Source: Scortum barcoo (lineage: Eukaryota > Chordata > Actinopteri > Centrarchiformes > Terapontidae). From it: DNA of 64,000 bases. The stretch's first letter is position 1; each line of letters opens with the position of its first letter. The notes beneath the pieces were generated by a model. The model was not told the DNA's origin. It did no database searches and was given only the letters and a program-made list of their open reading frames with translations. The DNA lies in NCBI GenBank assembly GCA_023238725.1, contig CM041545.1, forward strand, positions 19,063,501 through 19,127,500, given 5' to 3'. This document shows positions 61,764-64,000 of this stretch, piece by piece. The position numbers and the translations under genes were made by a program.

Positions 61764-64000
61764 GTGCGTAAAAGTGACTTTTCTCAGAGGCATGTAGATA
61801 AAAATGTGATTTATCTGTAAGACACGGGAGATATTAAAGTGCATTTTATTGTGAAGGGCTGATAATACGTTTTTAATGCGGGGCAGAGCGCGTGCGTGAT
61901 GCGTAACGCGTCCTCTTTTCTCTCCTCTTTGACTTTCTCATGTCACAACGTGTTTTCTCTGCCATCATATTGTAAAGACATTAAGTTTGTTTTTCAAAAA
62001 AGTTTGCTTGTTAACTCGGAGAATTCCTAGAAAACTTGTGAAGTCTTTTTATTTTGGTAGTTTTTTATGCAGACATGTTGGGTTGTTTTCATGGATTTTA
62101 AACAGATAAATGACAGATAAATGTACTTTTCTTTGTAAAGAGGTTTGATTTTGTGCTTATGAAGTGAAAATGCCTGCAGGTTACTTTGAGAATCACACAC
62201 ACTCTTATACATATACAGAGTCAGTTGACTGGGGCGCTTTGTTCCCTCTAATCTCCTTTATTCTCAGGGTTTACTTACTTTGTGTGTGTGTGAGAGAGTT
62301 ATTTTACTGTGTCTCTGAACCCACTTGAATAGATTTAGTTTCTGTTTCTATGACACCTGCTCTGTGAGGGTACCAGCTGTTCCCTCTGCTGAGCATTTTC
62401 AACAGATGCAGCAGACTCTGAAAGCAACAGGTGCTGACTGTCTGCATGCATGTGCCCCAAAACACTCTGCATAATGCACTCAGGAGGATAGATTGAGATA
62501 CGTCAGTGGAGTTTTTTTTTTTTTTTTACACCAAAGTGATTTTAAAGCTGCAGATCGAAGCTGTCGGTTAGAAGAGGGCGTCGTTTCAGATCTGATGACC
62601 TTAACTTCTCCCACGTTGGCACTATCACTGGCGCCGTCCTTAATCTCATATCATACGAAACCCGCCGACTTCGAGTGTTTGGCAGTGAATTTTTGAGGCT
62701 TTAAGAGACACTTGGATAAGTGAAGCATGGATTTCTCCTCCCTCTTCATAAAAAAATCACAATTGATTATTGTTTCCTTGTGTGGATGATGATGTGTTTG
62801 CAGACTGTATTGAATGTTCTAAAATGAGCTTTTTAAATACACATAATCTGTTACAATAAAGCTAGTTTATCTGAATATTCAGGCATTAGAATAGTCAAAG
62901 AAATTTTCCAAGTATTTGCATTTTCTCACATTTTATCATCAAAATTTTATTGTTAGTCAGCTTTTCATACAATTCTTTGTGGCAGCTTACAAAATTGAAT
63001 TTGGTTTAAAACACAACATTACTTTTCTTGGTGTAAAAGTTAAAGTTTATCTGCAGAAAACACTGAATTTATCACGCTGTAACACAGTATTTGTCATTTC
63101 ATCTTCATGAGCAGAGTTTTACATCTTAATATCAACCTCTCTGGGACACCATGTCACATCAGTTCAGTCTTGCAAGAAAAAAAAACTGAATGGGAATTAG
63201 GCGCAAAAGATGAACATTTTGACCCCTGTAACAGGATGCTGCTGTCGTTCGACTTTATCTGTCTCGACCTGCGGATGCTGGCTATGGTTATCAGCTGTCT
63301 CTGTGCTGATTCACTCATTCATTATTGTTATGATTGTTATGATTCAGCCTTCAGTGAACAAAAGAAGTTTTGTCTGTAAGAGCAAGGTGATTTGATCTCT
63401 CAGATGAATACCCCGTAATCAATCCTGGACCCTTATTTTGTATTTTTCTCCTAGAGGTAATCATCTTCACCGCTGTTATAAAGTTGAGCATAAGAAATTA
63501 CACTAAAAAAGCATTTTTATAAATATGTTTGTGATCTTTTATGATTTCTAAATAACGTCCCATCTGTTTGTAATGAGATGAGTGATATGTAGAGCTGGAC
63601 TTGTTGCTGCACAAACTGTTTCCACAGCGAGGCCTTTATGTGCCGCCGTTAAATGCAGTATGCGTAGAGAATTTGGCAACGACTCCTTTAAAGACGGAGG
63701 GAGTGAGCGCTTTTATTGCCCACGTTAGATCAAATAAATTTATGACTTCTACAACCAGAGAGGCCGAGCAGTGCCTGTGCACTATTTAACTAAATGCTTA
63801 TTGCACTTTATAGAGCTCAAAGTATAATAATTTAATGCTGCACCTTTATTTGCTTGACACCATGCACATCAATAATAATGTCTGTCAGCTCTTACAAAGT
63901 TCTTACTCATTGGAAAAGTTTAAATGAATTGAATGCATTATTTTCTGATGTGGGTTACACAGTATTTGTCTCTAATAATTAATCATTATAAAAATATTGT
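61764..64000. other. Non-coding stretch to the window end
   Basis: AT-rich sequence with no recognisable exon; best explained as intron of the gene whose first exon lies at 61.6 kb or 56.7 kb. Confidence 0.4.

Overview
The window is eukaryotic nuclear DNA from a bony fish, most likely a percomorph teleost. This follows from AT-rich introns with GT/AG splice sites, vertebrate-type genes split into exons, many microsatellites, and repeat families typical of teleosts (a Tc1/mariner element with IR/DR ends, an L1-type LINE remnant, MITEs and short retroposon tails). The species call is inference. Most long open frames in the window are chance; the real genes were assembled by hand from splice sites and protein families.

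Layout. 1-6711: no gene recognised. 6712-8114 (+): last three coding exons of plgrkt, the plasminogen receptor with a C-terminal lysine; its first coding exon was not found. 9944-11338 (+): a two-exon relaxin-family preprohormone with a relaxin-3-like B chain. 13970-29556 (-): a complete JAK2 tyrosine kinase in 23 coding exons (1130 aa), convergent with the relaxin gene. plgrkt, a relaxin gene and jak2 together form the conserved vertebrate JAK2/relaxin linkage group (human 9p24). About 29.6-41 kb is probably the long 5' intron or flank of jak2, rich in repeats, with a GC-rich candidate first exon or promoter near 41.07-41.3 kb. 41.37-44.8 kb is a minisatellite of about 33-44 bp units, flanked and apparently seeded by a dispersed GTACTTTTACT-rich teleost repeat. 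48671-50333 (+): a two-exon BTB and four-C2H2-finger factor closest to ZBTB26/ZBTB6, with its frame broken at a ten-G run. 51.9-56.2 kb is repeat-rich, including a 1027-bp internally deleted Tc1-like transposon. 56.5-57.17 kb and 61.6-61.76 kb are GC/CpG-rich and end in good splice donors; they look like first exons of a plus-strand gene that continues outside the window.

Function. JAK2 is the cytosolic kinase of class I/II cytokine receptors. The relaxin peptide is a secreted ligand for relaxin-family GPCRs. Plgrkt is a small membrane protein. Their clustering is an ancient linkage, not an operon. The most notable unexplained structures are the satellite and its apparent origin, a near-perfect intronic hairpin in jak2, a TA-flanked MITE inside the relaxin intron, a diverged direct duplication at 38.15/39.83 kb whose minus-strand frame is mostly kept, an orphan transmembrane-type open frame at 33.6-33.8 kb, and the ZBTB frame break.
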